From NCBI GenBank assembly GCA_014529385.2, contig CM043959.1, forward strand, positions 52,329,753 through 52,393,752: a stretch of DNA of 64,000 nucleotides, in the 5' to 3' direction. Positions 23,204-36,074 of this stretch are shown here, piece after piece; position 1 is the first letter of the stretch; every line of letters starts with the position of its first letter. The notes under the pieces are model-generated. The model was given only the letters and a program-made list of their open reading frames with translations, was not told the origin of the DNA and searched no databases. Source of the stretch: Adiantum capillus-veneris (taxonomy: Eukaryota; Streptophyta; Polypodiopsida; Polypodiales; Pteridaceae). Both the position numbers and the translations under genes were made by a program.

Positions 23204-24008
23204 TACATAAAGCATGCTCTAGTTATGACTATAGAAAAGCACTATGTGCTAGAAATAAAACCCTATTTTCTCCTCGATTACATTCTCAACAGCTTCTTGC
23301 TTGGTAGACATCAGTTAGGCAAACATTAGCCAATATTGGAGCAACATTTGTAGCTACCACTTTTCCCTAAACATGAAGAGAGTGCATAAACATAAGACAA
23401 CATGGATCTATGTGGTTCCAAAAAGAGAAGTTACATAAAATATCTTATACATACCTATTTATCGTAGCCCTCCAAAATCCTCTTACTAATGCGCTCCATC
23501 TAAGCATATTTTTCAACCAAATAAGCCTTCATGGCTCTCACCACTTTCTCAACGACATATTCTTCCTTTGAGTTAGCAACCATCCTCTAAACTTGGTCAA
23601 TCACTCTCCATTCTTTATTCCCCCCCTTTCCTTGCAGGCATGTTGAGCCTTAAAACTTTGTCAATATTTGTAAATAGGGTCCTTAGAACGAGTGTGACAA
23701 ATATCCTCTACATTCCCATAGATGCATTTGCAAACAACACAAATAGACGTCCACTTTTACATTTAAGATGTGAAATATTGGCACCATGCTTATCAAATAG
23801 GTGGTCCACATCGATCCTTTTAAAGTACCACACCTTAAGCGGACAACACTCTTCACTTGCAGTGCACAATTGAACCAAGTGGCCATCATCAAGAATAACC
23901 TCTCTATAGTACATGGATTCCTCCATAGACCTACCAACCAAAAAATTTAACTAATTCCTAATTCTTGATCCCTCCAATCATTCACTCTCTCTCAAATAGA
24001 AGAAGACA

Positions 24009-24080
24009 TTACCCCCCCCCCTCCCCCCCCCCCCCCCCCCCCCCCAACCACCACCACTACACACACACACACACACACAA
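24009..24080. repeat. Poly(C) tract and (CA)n
   Basis: A C run of about 32 bases, interrupted by one T, fills roughly 24011-24045. A short CCA/CA region and a CA tract near 24060-24079 follow. Confidence 0.95.
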
Positions 24081-24377
24081 AAACAAAGCAATTGCAATCT
24101 TTGTTAAATGAAGATAGATCCATGGTGTTTACCTCTTACTTCAGCTTGGTACTTCAATTGATGAATCTCCACAAGTTGCACTCTGAAAAATGGTTCTTGG
24201 ATGCTATGCAAAATTGAGGACATTGCAATAGGGAAGTAGTGAGGGTTGTGTGATCTCAAATTGCTTTATTGATGATGTGAAGACAAGCCAATGATGAGAA
24301 ATTACTCCCTTGCAATGATGCTCAATTTTATCTTGGGCTTGGCTTGATCTCTATTTCATAGCATGCAGGCTTTGTCT

Positions 24378-24443
24378 GCATGTGTGTGTGTGCACGCGCG
24401 TGTGTGTGTGTGCGCGCACATGTATGTGTGTGTGTGTGTGTGT
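24378..24443. repeat. Imperfect (TG)n/(CG) microsatellite
   Basis: An alternating TG tract with GCGC interruptions sits directly at the left border of the dispersed repeat copy at 24444-26380. Confidence 0.95.
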
Positions 24444-26589
<2,146 letters not shown>

Positions 26590-26609
26590 GGAGATTTATT
26601 GATTGAATT

Positions 26610-26990
26610 ATCATCCACGATGGTCATATATTACCCATGGGACCAAATGCCTTGCAACCAAAGATAGGTAAATTATCATAGTGTGGTTTCTTGCTTGACC
26701 ACAACTCCTCTTGAATCTAGTAATTCAATGGCTTCCTAGGTGATCTGTGTATAATGTGAGCCATTGTCAAAATAGCATTGGCCCAAAACCTTTAGTAAAG
26801 TTTGGTTTGAGCTTCTGTCTATCTCTCTTGACACGTGCATATGCACCACATAAACAAATGGGTTAATGGTAAATGATCATAGTGTGATTTCTTGCGTGAC
26901 CACAATTCCTCTAGAATTTTGTATCTTTTTGCATTCTCAAGCCCATCATACAATGTATCTAATACCTTAAGTTCCCTCATTGGTTGTTGA
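26610..26990 (-). pseudogene. Ty1/copia integrase C-terminal relic
   Basis: Minus-strand reading of about 26800-26620 gives FWANAILTMAHIIHRSP then EELWSSKKPHYDNLPIFGC, matching the copia integrase pattern FWAEAV.TA.YLINRSP ... EE.WSGKKP....LRVFGC. Just upstream, about 26980-26860, a second diverged copy of the WSRKKSHYDHLP part is present, so the segment is partly duplicated. Stops interrupt both. Confidence 0.7.
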
Positions 26991-27640
26991 ATCACTATCT
27001 ATCGGTAGTCTAAGGTCACCTACATAGGGCTTCGTTCTCTGGATGGTGTACTTTTTGTAGTGAGAGGGTGCGTCAACTTTCTCCGTGTTGGACTCCTCTT
27101 CACTTTCCATATCAGTTGTCCAAACCTCTTTAAGTGTTCGTTTTAACTTTTGGTTTTTTTTTTTGTTCACTTTTTGGACATTTTTGTTGATTTTTTGGTT
27201 GTCCTTGGGTTTCTTTCTACTATGCCTCTTTGGATTTTCTCAAGAAGTTGTTTCTTTCAATGGTTCCTAGTGATTTTTCTCAGACATAGTCATCTGCTCC
27301 CATGAGCATGAGATATTGTGTTTTGGTCATCAATCTACGCATTGGTTTCTCAAATTGGTTTTGTTGGTTTCTCACTCTTCGTATTTAATATCTCTTTTGT
27401 CACCTCAATTTTTGGTTAGGAAACTCATAGAAGATTGACTCCTCTTTTTTTGGCATATTTTCATTTTTTGAGCTTCTTGAGATCTCGTCTTCAGCATCAT
27501 TCCCTAAGTCTTCACTCCAAGCATCTGGAACTCATCCTCATCATTGTCACTAAGATCTCTCATAAAAGCTTCGCCCACTATTCATTTGCAATTGATGTTT
27601 TGTTAGTTTTTGTGGTTTTTGTCTCCCCTTCTGGCTCCAA
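26991..27640 (-). other. Unassigned, probably transposon-derived
   Basis: Minus ORF 27170-26967 is Lys/Glu/Ser-rich (ESEEESNTEK) and could be a copia or gypsy linker. Nothing in this block is diagnostic. Confidence 0.3.
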
Positions 27641-27655
27641 GATAGTGTTTACCAT

Positions 27656-28150
27656 CTAGAACGGCACTATGTCATAGCCATATTTGTCGCAGAATGTTTT
27701 GGGGGTTATGTTTTTTATGCAAACATCTAGAGTCGTCAGTATTTGTTCCCAGCCAAAGGGTTCAAACAACTCCTCTGGAAATGGCTCCTTTACATAGTAC
27801 TTGTCTTTTACTGAGCGCTCTAGGATACAATCTTCTTTTTTGAGGCTTCCACACTCCGATGCTCCGCACATACAAACATGCGCTCCCTTCATCAACCAAG
27901 CAGGCAGCTATGTTCCAAAATCCGTAGGTACACCAAAAGCTTCCATTGGGATTCGATTTAGATCTTCGTATCTATGGTCTTTTGTGGTGATCCTCGTTGT
28001 TATGCCTCATAGTTGTTTCTTTTTTTAAAATCAACTACAGCAAAAGTGTGCTCGTACTTGATTTTGCAAGAGGATACAATAATTTGTTCAACCATTCCCA
28101 AGGGTCTCTCTACGAATATGTCTGCTAGTTGCAACTGCATACACGTTTTC
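27656..28150 (-). pseudogene. Old gypsy element: protease C-terminal half and linker
   Basis: Minus-strand 28137-28010 reads LQLADIFVERPLGMVEQI followed by FAVVDFK. This matches the second half of plant gypsy retropepsins (LADGS...PLGV.ED...V....F.VLD). Further on lie ITTKDHRYEDLNRIPMEAFG (about 27985-27930) and KKEDCILERSVKDKYYV (about 27840-27800), probably the protease-RT linker. The N-terminal half with the active site is at 29495-29600, separated by the CACTA-ended insertion. Frame changes are present. Confidence 0.6.
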
Positions 28151-28154
28151 CTAA

Positions 28155-29490
28155 CACTAGAATGGTAACCTAACAGGACATCAAAGTGTCCTTTCAGGGT
28201 TTTGGGAAAAAATTCCAAAACCATAGTAGATCCACTCATTTTGAAATATCCTTTCATGAGCTTATAGTTCAATAACTACTACATATGGAAAAAATGAGAA
28301 ACTTGTAATTTTTCTCATCCCTTGGTCACTACAAGCCTCCAAAGTTGATGGACCAGTGCATGTTGCCCAAAACAACAATTTCTTACGGTTGATTGCATAT
28401 AAATAAGAGTGGAGATTTTTGTAGGACATGAGATAAAATGCCCCGTTAACTTCAATGGGTTGGTGACCAAAACATATGGTTGCTTTTACCTCACTAAATT
28501 TTTTTGGGCAAAAAAAAAGGTACAAAAAAGTTGCATTTTTGCCATTCTGCGGACCTATCATCAAAGTTTCTATAGTCACGCTCAATACAGATACTATATA
28601 CATGTTTTCTTAGTTCCCTTTGGGCCTCTGTATTCAAAAGGATCCATGGAGAATGTCAAAAGGATAATGGATCTCTTACAATTGGAACCTTTGGGGCAAT
28701 GATAAGTGATAAATACAGCAAACATTAAAAAACTGGGTTTAGCATTATGACCTCTAGAAACCCATAGAAACTACTCAATATCTAGCCAAGTTTGTAGTCT
28801 ATGATTAGATATGGTTACTACCTACAAAATACACACAATTGGCCTAAGAAACTAGCAATATTGAGAAAGTTATACTTGCTACTCTAAAATGTATCGTATT
28901 CTTCAGCAATCAAAAAACTCAACCATCATCATATACTATGCTATATAGCATATTAGGTCCCCCAAAACTCAAGGAAGATTAGCTTTATGTTATACATTAC
29001 ACTTACACAATCAAAATTGAATTTGGATATCAAGAAAGCCACCAAAAAAATCATAAAAGTGCTAATTTTGGCCAAAAAACAGGATTATGCAATTCTTGTA
29101 AATTGGTAATAACTTTCAATTTTAACACTTAGCTCTCCCTACAAGCATCAAAACATGTTGATAACTATGAAGGCCTAACCTCTAGCTATCTAAACCTCAC
29201 AAACATGAAGTTTAGAGTGGTATAGTTGCCAAAAATTGAAAAAAGGCCAAAAACAGGACCCGTTTTTTCACACAGTTTAGGTTCCAAAATGTTGTGCAAG
29301 AGTAAGGTTAATGGTGAGATCGATGCTCAAAAAAAAATGCTAAGTTTTTTTCAGCTCATAAGGAAAATTTGTGGATATATAGAACCTAAAAATTCATTTT
29401 CATACTCTTCAAATAATTCAAGCAAAATGGTCACTTAACAGGACACAAAGGTGTCCAAGGACATAAAAGTGTCCTGTTACCATTCTAGTG
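28155..29490. mobile_element. Non-autonomous CACTA-ended DNA transposon, 1336 bp
   Basis: Both ends are CACTAGAATGGTAAC, inverted: left 28155-28169, right complement 29476-29490. Subterminal AACAGGACA/GTGTCC motifs repeat in both orientations, as in CACTA (EnSpm-like) elements. The flanks are CTAA on both sides (28151-28154 and 29491-29494), a 4-bp duplication; CACTA elements usually make 3 bp. Removing the element and one CTAA brings the gypsy protease frame back into register. The interior is AT-rich with no transposase-like ORF; minus ORF 28603-28262 (113 codons) is unrecognised. Confidence 0.75.
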
Positions 29491-29494
29491 CTAA

Positions 29495-29680
29495 GAGCTG
29501 GCCTTCCCTACTTCTCCTAGATTTCTTTTGTAGAAATGGCTACCCCATCCCCATTGTCTAGTATTGCTATTGTCTTAACTTCTTTGTACTCAAGTGGTAT
29601 GGTGGTGTTTCCCTCTTCTCCTTCACTGCAGTCCCAACCTTATTCATTAGTATAGGCTTTGCTTTGGGTTTCTCTAGTTG
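29495..29680 (-). pseudogene. Old gypsy element: protease N-terminal half with damaged active site
   Basis: Minus-strand reading gives TIPLEYKEVKTIAILDNGDG, then two TAG stops and GRPAL just before the CACTA insertion. The expected active-site triad Asp-Ser/Thr-Gly is present as Asp-Asn-Gly, so the site is altered. The following half is at 27656-28150. Confidence 0.6.
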
Positions 29681-29689
29681 AGTTCATTA

Positions 29690-30139
29690 GGGAAAATTTG
29701 GACTCTCAAAGGGGCCCTATAAGGAGGTTTGACTTTGTCTCTCTTGTCCAAAGTGGGCAACCCGGTGAAGTACATTAACACTTTGTCAAAACCTTGTCAA
29801 CCAACATATCATTGGTAGAAAGTAAGTTCTAAATCCCCAAACTCCTACAAATTTGGAGTTGATTTGTAGAAGTTATGGCCTCCCCAATAGACCTGAAATG
29901 TGGGGAGAGATTCCATTTATAAGACGGAGTTGTCACATCAAAATATGGAATCTTCTAAAATACAAGGAATCTGATGGCATGCTATATATCAATGGATAGA
30001 TCTTGATGAGTACATTCTAAATCCAAAAGGTTTGACAAGTTTTGATTTCATTTGTAAAAAATTTACCGTGTGCCCATTTTGGACAAGAGGGACAAAGTCA
30101 AAGTCCTTATAGGGCCCATTTGAGAGTCCAAAATTTCCC
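29690..30139. mobile_element. 450-bp MITE with about 80-bp terminal inverted repeats
   Basis: 29690-29770 and the reverse complement of 30060-30139 match over about 80 bp, starting GGGAAA.TTTGGACTCTCAAA and including GGGCCCTATAAGGA, TTTGACTTTGT and CTCTTGTCCAAA. TA flanks both ends (29688-29689 and 30140-30141). This suits a TA-inserting MITE of Tc1/mariner type, although the long TIR is also seen in other superfamilies. It lies inside gypsy-derived sequence and has no coding capacity. Confidence 0.75.
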
Positions 30140-30141
30140 TA

Positions 30142-32065
30142 ATGGTTTCCATGATTTCATCTACAAGTTTATCTTGTAAAGGGACTTTCAACCCCATTTT
30201 CTCCAATTTTTTGCTTATTTGACTCCATAAATGTGGCTTGATCTTCAAAATCTCTAGGAGAGTCATGGTGCAGCTTATAGGGGACAACATCAGATCGTGT
30301 AGGGTATTTCTATCAGTCACCTATGGGATTGGATTCCATTGAGATGGCACAACCCTCACCTCATATTTTGTCTCGTGTTCCCCTACAAAAGAAGGTAAAT
30401 TCCTTAAGGTTTCCAATTTACTCTCTAAGTATACTTCTATCCTTGCATCCATGTACAATGGTTGTATATACCCAAGATTAATCTGGTGGTCCATATTGAT
30501 CTCCGAGAGGGGTGTTGATTGCAATGTGGCACTATCATCTTTTTTGTTCCTAATTGTTTTCCATAATGATTGTTTACCTCAAGAATTGGTGGCATCTAGT
30601 GAGATTTTGCCTCATCCATTGTGTTTGCAATCACCCGTGTATCTAATGTCTCTTGCTCACATTCTCCTTTTCTGGCAGAGATGCTACTTACTCAAGAATT
30701 TTCAAAGTTTCTGGCTACACATTTCCATTTATTTGGTTTCAATTTCAGGATGCAGATAGGTCAACAATCTCTGCTACACTTTTTGGTTGTTCTTTAGCCT
30801 TGCCTCGTAGGCTTGTAGCATGGAATCTAAGTGCTCATTCACTTTCTCAACCAAGACTGAATCACCTGATGTTGTGTTTGGCACTTCTGATCCCTTGATG
30901 TTTTCTTGTTCACGTTTGAGTCGTTCCCTTGTTTGGTTTAGTTCATTCTCCAAGGTCATCTTTTCTTTCAGCCTCTTCACTTTCATTCAGTCTCGTTTTA
31001 CTTTCCAGAATTTTCATTGAGTCCACATTGACCCACTTTCAAACTCAGTTGTTCTTGAATTTTTAGATCATTTGCCACTGGCTTTTTTTTTAATGCTTCT
31101 TGAGCTTGAGCTCTCCTTACCACTTTGACAAGAACTATCAGCTCCAACTTAGATCCACTAGAACAAGGTAAAACTCCAATGACATTCATAGTCGCTTTTT
31201 CCTTGTTGTCTGGATTCTTAGCACAATGTTGGATGAGGTGATTTATTGCACATCTATCACAGAATCCAAAGATTTTTGTTCGTTGTTCCTTGTTAGCACA
31301 AACTCGTCCCCATCCTTGTTAGGAAAAACTTGTGCCCAATGGTCACCTTCACATTCATAGCATGATCCTTGCGGCTACGAAGCTAGTGGTGCTTCCATTG
31401 GTTGTCATATCCTAGAAGGATATCCTCTAGGCTTATAATTTTGATTTGCTATGAACATGAGTGTGTTTTTTTCCATCATGAATTGGTTTCTTTTGTTTGA
31501 GCCACATACAAAGGTTTTGTAGCTTCATCTATACTTGCACAAAATGGACTATCCTTAGTGGTATATGCTACACCCGCAAGCTCTCTCGCATGCATTTCTA
31601 AAGGCCCTCATAATAAACTATTGGTGGAATCGTTGGTATATTCATGAGTGGTTCTTCCGGCTGCATGTGTCGAAAAATGTCTTGATTTTCTTGAGGCAAT
31701 GGTATTTGTTGGCCCAACCAAAGTTGCAATTTGTCTCCTCCTTGTGCTATGTTGTTGGGTCCTATCTAGTACCTCAGAGGTGGTGGCCATTGTTACATTG
31801 CTAAAGGTCCATACAGCCTTTCCCTCACATAATTTTGGTTATAAAATCACTCATTTGTTTTGTGGTTAAAGTTTTTCTGCTCAATGGCACACCACTTCAA
31901 TACTCTTGGAGCATTTGCTGCTTGGTTGTTTTGGTCGCAGATTGGGATTCTGTTGGTACGTTTGGTTCATGTTGCAAATCAATTCCCTGACTGCTTGATC
32001 AGCATTTTGTGTGATTGAAGCATGAGCACTACATTTCATAGATGACACAGTAACTATAGAAGAGG
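30142..32065 (-). pseudogene. Old gypsy element: gag C-terminal part with zinc knuckles and coiled coil
   Basis: From the high end: 32065-31600 continues the gag linker that is cut by the chromovirus insertion (QNADQAVRELICNMNQTYQQ, alignable with the second gag copy near 39950). Near 31375-31340 a CYECEGDHWAQVF knuckle appears, with its last Cys replaced by Phe. Near 31255-31215 a second knuckle FCDRCAINHLIQHC appears. Then come Lys/Glu-rich heptad-like stretches (30986-30774) and 30320-30063. Stops and frame changes throughout. The 450-bp MITE follows directly. Confidence 0.6.
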
Positions 32066-32070
32066 TGATG
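32066..32070. repeat. Target-site duplication TGATG, left copy
   Basis: TGATG directly precedes TGTAACATTT at 32071. The same 5 bases directly follow the other end (37673-37677). Confidence 0.9.
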
Positions 32071-33665
32071 TGTAACATTTAATGGCCTAAAAACTTGTGT
32101 GTAGCGGAAATTAGCATGAACATAGTGGGCATTTCATTAGAATAGATTCCTAATGAGAATTATAAGAGTGCTTGGGTGGAGAGAGCAACAAAAAGCATAA
32201 CGCCTAGTTAGATAGCATGAACAATACTTTCAAAAGAGAGAGAAATTAATCTATTGACAACAGTTGAGGGCCGGATTTACATGGAACCGGTCCCCCCTCC
32301 AAAAGGCTTTGTATTATGGTTTCTCCCATCAAGAGAGACATTGTACAATACAATTCTGTGTGTTCCTTCAAGACTAGCTAGTGCAATGAAGATGAAAGCT
32401 TCATGCACCAAGCAAAACACTTATCAACCACAACATCAATTGTCTCCGATCTCAGACCCAAGACCTCACACACCTTCGAAGATGGTGAGAGCTAGCGGGG
32501 TATGAGAGTAGATTGAGAGAAAGAAGGAGTATTCTTACGAGAAAGATGTACATCTCCTCACATAATCACTCATTTTAGCATAGATTAGCTTAGTAATTAG
32601 CATGGTAGAGGAGATGAGCATGCATTTAAGCTTGGCTCTTGGTTGGATTTGCATCACAAAGCCAAGATTTGTTGGTGTAGGCCTCCCTTCTCACAAGCCT
32701 GGAGTAGGTGATAAGCTTTCCATTAAAGCTTGAGAAGGAGAGAGAGTCTTCTTTACTTCACACATGAGATTGTGTGAGTGTGTGTGTGATAATGCCTTGC
32801 AAAAATCAGCCCCTCTCTCTCTTGGTCGACCCCTCTTGCTATTTTCTTATGCTACCCTCTCATTAGACCTCCCTAGGGCTAGCCAATGACAATTAAGTAG
32901 CATAAGTGATAGCCTTCTGACATGTGTCCCCCTTTCCCCTTTTGTGAGAGCTTTAGGTAATTTCATAATTCAACTAAACTCTCATTGGACCCCTTTGCCT
33001 CTTAGCCAACAGGAATCAGGCAAGCCATTGGGTTGTTGAATGCTCATTGGACCCCTTGGGAGACTCTCCAATAGTCTTCTAGAGGGCTTAATTCTCATTG
33101 GTTCTTTTATTAAGTGTTTTTTAAATTAATCAAACTAGATTTACTCTAGCCTAATTCTCATTGGTCCACCTCCAAGGCCATCCAATAGGAATTGGGTACA
33201 CCTTGTGGGCATCTGGGCTAGGGAGCTGACATGTGTCCCTCATTCCCTTTGTGTAAAGGGAGCTTGTGTGTGTGTGTGTGTGTGTGACTTTCTCTCTCAT
33301 CCCCTACAAGCAAGGCTCGCCCCCTCCTATGTAGGGATTGCTAAAGACTTTTGGGGCACACACAAAGCATCCAATTTTCCCAAAGTTTGACCTTTGGACA
33401 CAACCTTTGAATTTTGGAACCCTAGCATTTTGGAAGTCTTAATGGGCTGAACCTCAGGGTCTTTTAAGCCCATTATTGCACATGGATCTTTTGCAGATGG
33501 CCCCCCCTTTGGATCCCTATTTTCCCTCCTTTGGATCCCTACTGTGGCCGGTCTACTAGCTTAACCAAAATTCTAGCTTTTTCTCCCCTGGCACTTCCCC
33601 ATATTAAATGATCAGTTTAACATGAGAAAATCATTTAGGAGAATTAGATATTGATTATTATGACA
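32071..33665 (-). repeat. LTR (3' LTR in element orientation), 1595 bp
   Basis: Direct repeat of 36075-37672; by eye roughly 95-97% identical, with small indels. On the + strand it runs from TGTAACATTT to ATTATTATGACA. It contains a (TG)n near 33265 and, antisense to the element, an 83-codon ORF at 32254-32505. Confidence 0.93.
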
Positions 33666-33668
33666 TTA

Positions 33669-33679
33669 CCTCTCTCTTT
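33669..33679 (-). other. Polypurine tract of the chromovirus
   Basis: Minus-strand AAAGAGAGAGG lies three bases before the LTR start TGTCA at 33665, in the position expected for plus-strand priming. Confidence 0.75.
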
Positions 33680-34047
33680 AAATCATAGTCGTCCTCGACT
33701 ATGGTAGAGAAGATAAAGCATATTCATTAGTGCTTTTCTTAGCGGGTAGAGGATCCCTATGTTACACTACGACATCATTCCACAATGGATGACTAGTCTA
33801 TTTGGCGCTTGAGAGCTTGAGGCTGCCGCAAGCATGTCTGCACATTAGTCCTATCAATCTTCCATAGTAGAGTGACAAGCTCTACTTGGTGTTTGGGAGA
33901 CGTCGTCTCTGCAAACTTGATCTAAGCATGCATACTACTTCATTTTTGTGCACAATAAAGAAAAAGAGAGTCTTATAAGACAAAAAATTTGTTCATTTTT
34001 AACATTTTGTACATTTGCTTACTCTTGGGAAGCATTGTAAGCATTGA

Positions 34048-35703
34048 CAAGGTTTAGGTTATCCTTTAATTGTATGCCTTGCATCCATCTAGCATCTTCA
34101 AAAGGATAATTCTTAAACGTAATAAGATATCGTCGGATAGTCTTACCGCCTCTTAGTACCTTGTCTTCATGTCGGAGAATGGACTTGGGCTGCATGGTCC
34201 TCGATCTTCAGTGGGTCTTCAGTAGTTGGTTCTTGAGGTGGCTCTCCTTTGTAAGGCTTTAATAGGCTCACATGGAAAGCATTGTGTATGAGCCAATGAT
34301 TGGGCAACTTGAGTTGATAGGCCATCTCATTGATTGGCCTAAGAATCTAGAAGAGACCATAGTACCTTTTTGCTAGTTTAGCATAGTACTTTTGGTGTCC
34401 CGTAGGATTCTTGCCTGTCGTGTGCCTTAATCAAGCCTTGGGAAATTTTAATAAGACCCAATCGTTTTCTTTAAAGTCTTGGGCTCTTCTGTGCTTGTCA
34501 GCCAGCAGCCTTTTGCCTTTGTTGTGAGATAGAGATAGCATCCTTAATCTTTTGAAAAGATTCTTGTAGGTCTCGGCTATACTCATCTGCAGCGAAGATC
34601 TTCCCATGTATCTTAAGTCGCAAGGGACTTTTTGATCTTCCCTCAATTACCTCGAAAGGTGCTTTTCCCGTGGAAGTATGTACAGTGTTATTGTAAGCAT
34701 ACTCCACTAAGGGTAAGTACTTCTCCCATTGGGATCTTTGATCTACTTTCGTTACATAGGCTTTTAGTAGATCGATAATTGTTAGGTTAGCTATTTCACT
34801 TTGGCCATCCGTTTGTGGATGATATGCCGAAGAGAAGTTTAGCCTTGTCCCTAAATTCTCAAAGAGGACCTTCCAAAAATTACTGGTCATTCTAGGATCT
34901 CTATCCGACACTATGGACATTGGCAAGCCATGGTACTTGAAAATTTGTGAAATGAAGAGGGTTGCCATTTGATGGGCTTTGATAGTATTTTTTTGATAGG
35001 TATAAAATGAGCTTGTTTACTGAACCTATCAACTATCATCCATATTCATGTATTCCCATGGATAGACTTAGGCAATCCAAAGATAAAATCCATGGATATT
35101 CTCTCCCATGGTGAATAGAGATTGGCAAGGGTTGAAGCAATCCAGGTTGCTTCCCTCTATCAAATTTTGTCTTTTGGCATACGACACATTTAGAAACGTA
35201 CTCTTCATGGTAGGCCAATAGATATATGTTTCAATTCTCTTTAAGGTAGATTGAATCCCTCTATGCCCCGCATAAGGAGGATCATGGGATTCATACATTA
35301 CTTTCTCACGTAGTGAGTTAGTAACGCATAGTCTATTGCCATAGAGAAGATAACCATCTTGTAAAGTAAATGGTTCTTGTTTCTTCCCTAATGCAAGGGC
35401 TGAAATCACATCTCTAAAATCGGGATCACAAGGAGGCTTCCTATGTGTTCTCTCGTCATGGTGGTGAGCTTGGAGAATCCCATGAGCACGGAGCTGCCGT
35501 TGCACTTCAGTTTGGAGAGATGGATTGCCCATGGCTTGTTGAAGCCTAGAAACAAGATAGTTAACAAGCATGGGGGCATCATTAGTAGCGTGCTCATTAG
35601 CAAAATCAAAGCTATCAACATTAATTTCACTCTCTTTACTATTGTCAGCCATTCTAACAACTTTTAGGTGTGTAAACTTTTTAGGTGTACTTTGGCACTT
35701 CAA
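34048..35703 (-). pseudogene. Gypsy integrase with chromodomain, fused to a short N-terminal gag-like segment
   Basis: Order on the minus strand: a short leader (MADNSKESEINVDSFDFAN, from about 35653), then integrase-linker text (LQDGYLLYGNRLCV), HDPPYAGHRGIQSTLKRI and CVVCQKTK. The last two supply the H..H..C-x2-C zinc domain at about 35290-35165. The core carries MDFIFGLPKSIHG (first Asp, about 35090), VSDRDP (second Asp, about 34905) and YHPQTDGQSE (Glu, about 34810). The C-terminal part has WVLLKFPKA, LPNHWLIHNAFHVSLLKPYKG and a chromodomain-like GKTIRRYLITFKNYPFEDA near 34150-34080. The catalytic triad residues are present, but frame changes near 35165 and 34980 and stops near 34440 and 34190 break it. 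The 211-codon 35703-35068 frame crosses the gag-integrase junction without a stop. Confidence 0.88.
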
Positions 35704-36061
35704 GCCCTAGTTGCTACTCCTCTTTACCCCTTTAGAAAAATCACTCAAGCAAGCTAGTGTACACGTGGCTCAAATACCATTAATTTCAGGGAATAGAAGA
35801 GAGGGTCGTTCAACACCAAAACAGCACCGGCTCCTGTCAAGCTTCTAATAGCTCAATAGTGGTTAAGCCGTAGGCAAGCCCCATAGGACTCCACTATTAA
35901 GACCATATCTCTCGACGGTGATGCCCATTAACTGCACAAAGGCAGGTGCACTGCAAGGCTGAAAAATCCCTATTCTACTTACTCACAGGCAATTAATAAT
36001 ACCAACCACTTATAGCTAGCTTGAGGACCTCCTTTCTTGAGCAAGAAAAGAGAAACCTTGT

Positions 36062-36073
36062 GCTCTGATACCA
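36062..36073 (-). other. Primer-binding site for initiator Met tRNA
   Basis: Minus-strand TGGTATCAGAGC, one base inside the LTR edge at 36075. This is the usual plant LTR-element PBS complementary to the 3' end of initiator methionine tRNA, and it fixes the element's 5' side. Confidence 0.92.
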
Positions 36074-36074
36074 A

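Larger units (their letters stand above)
21223..24008. other. No clear gene; contains one tandem duplication and one small ORF listed separately
   Basis: ORFs are short on both strands without known motifs. No LTR, TIR or RT motif was seen. Confidence 0.45.
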
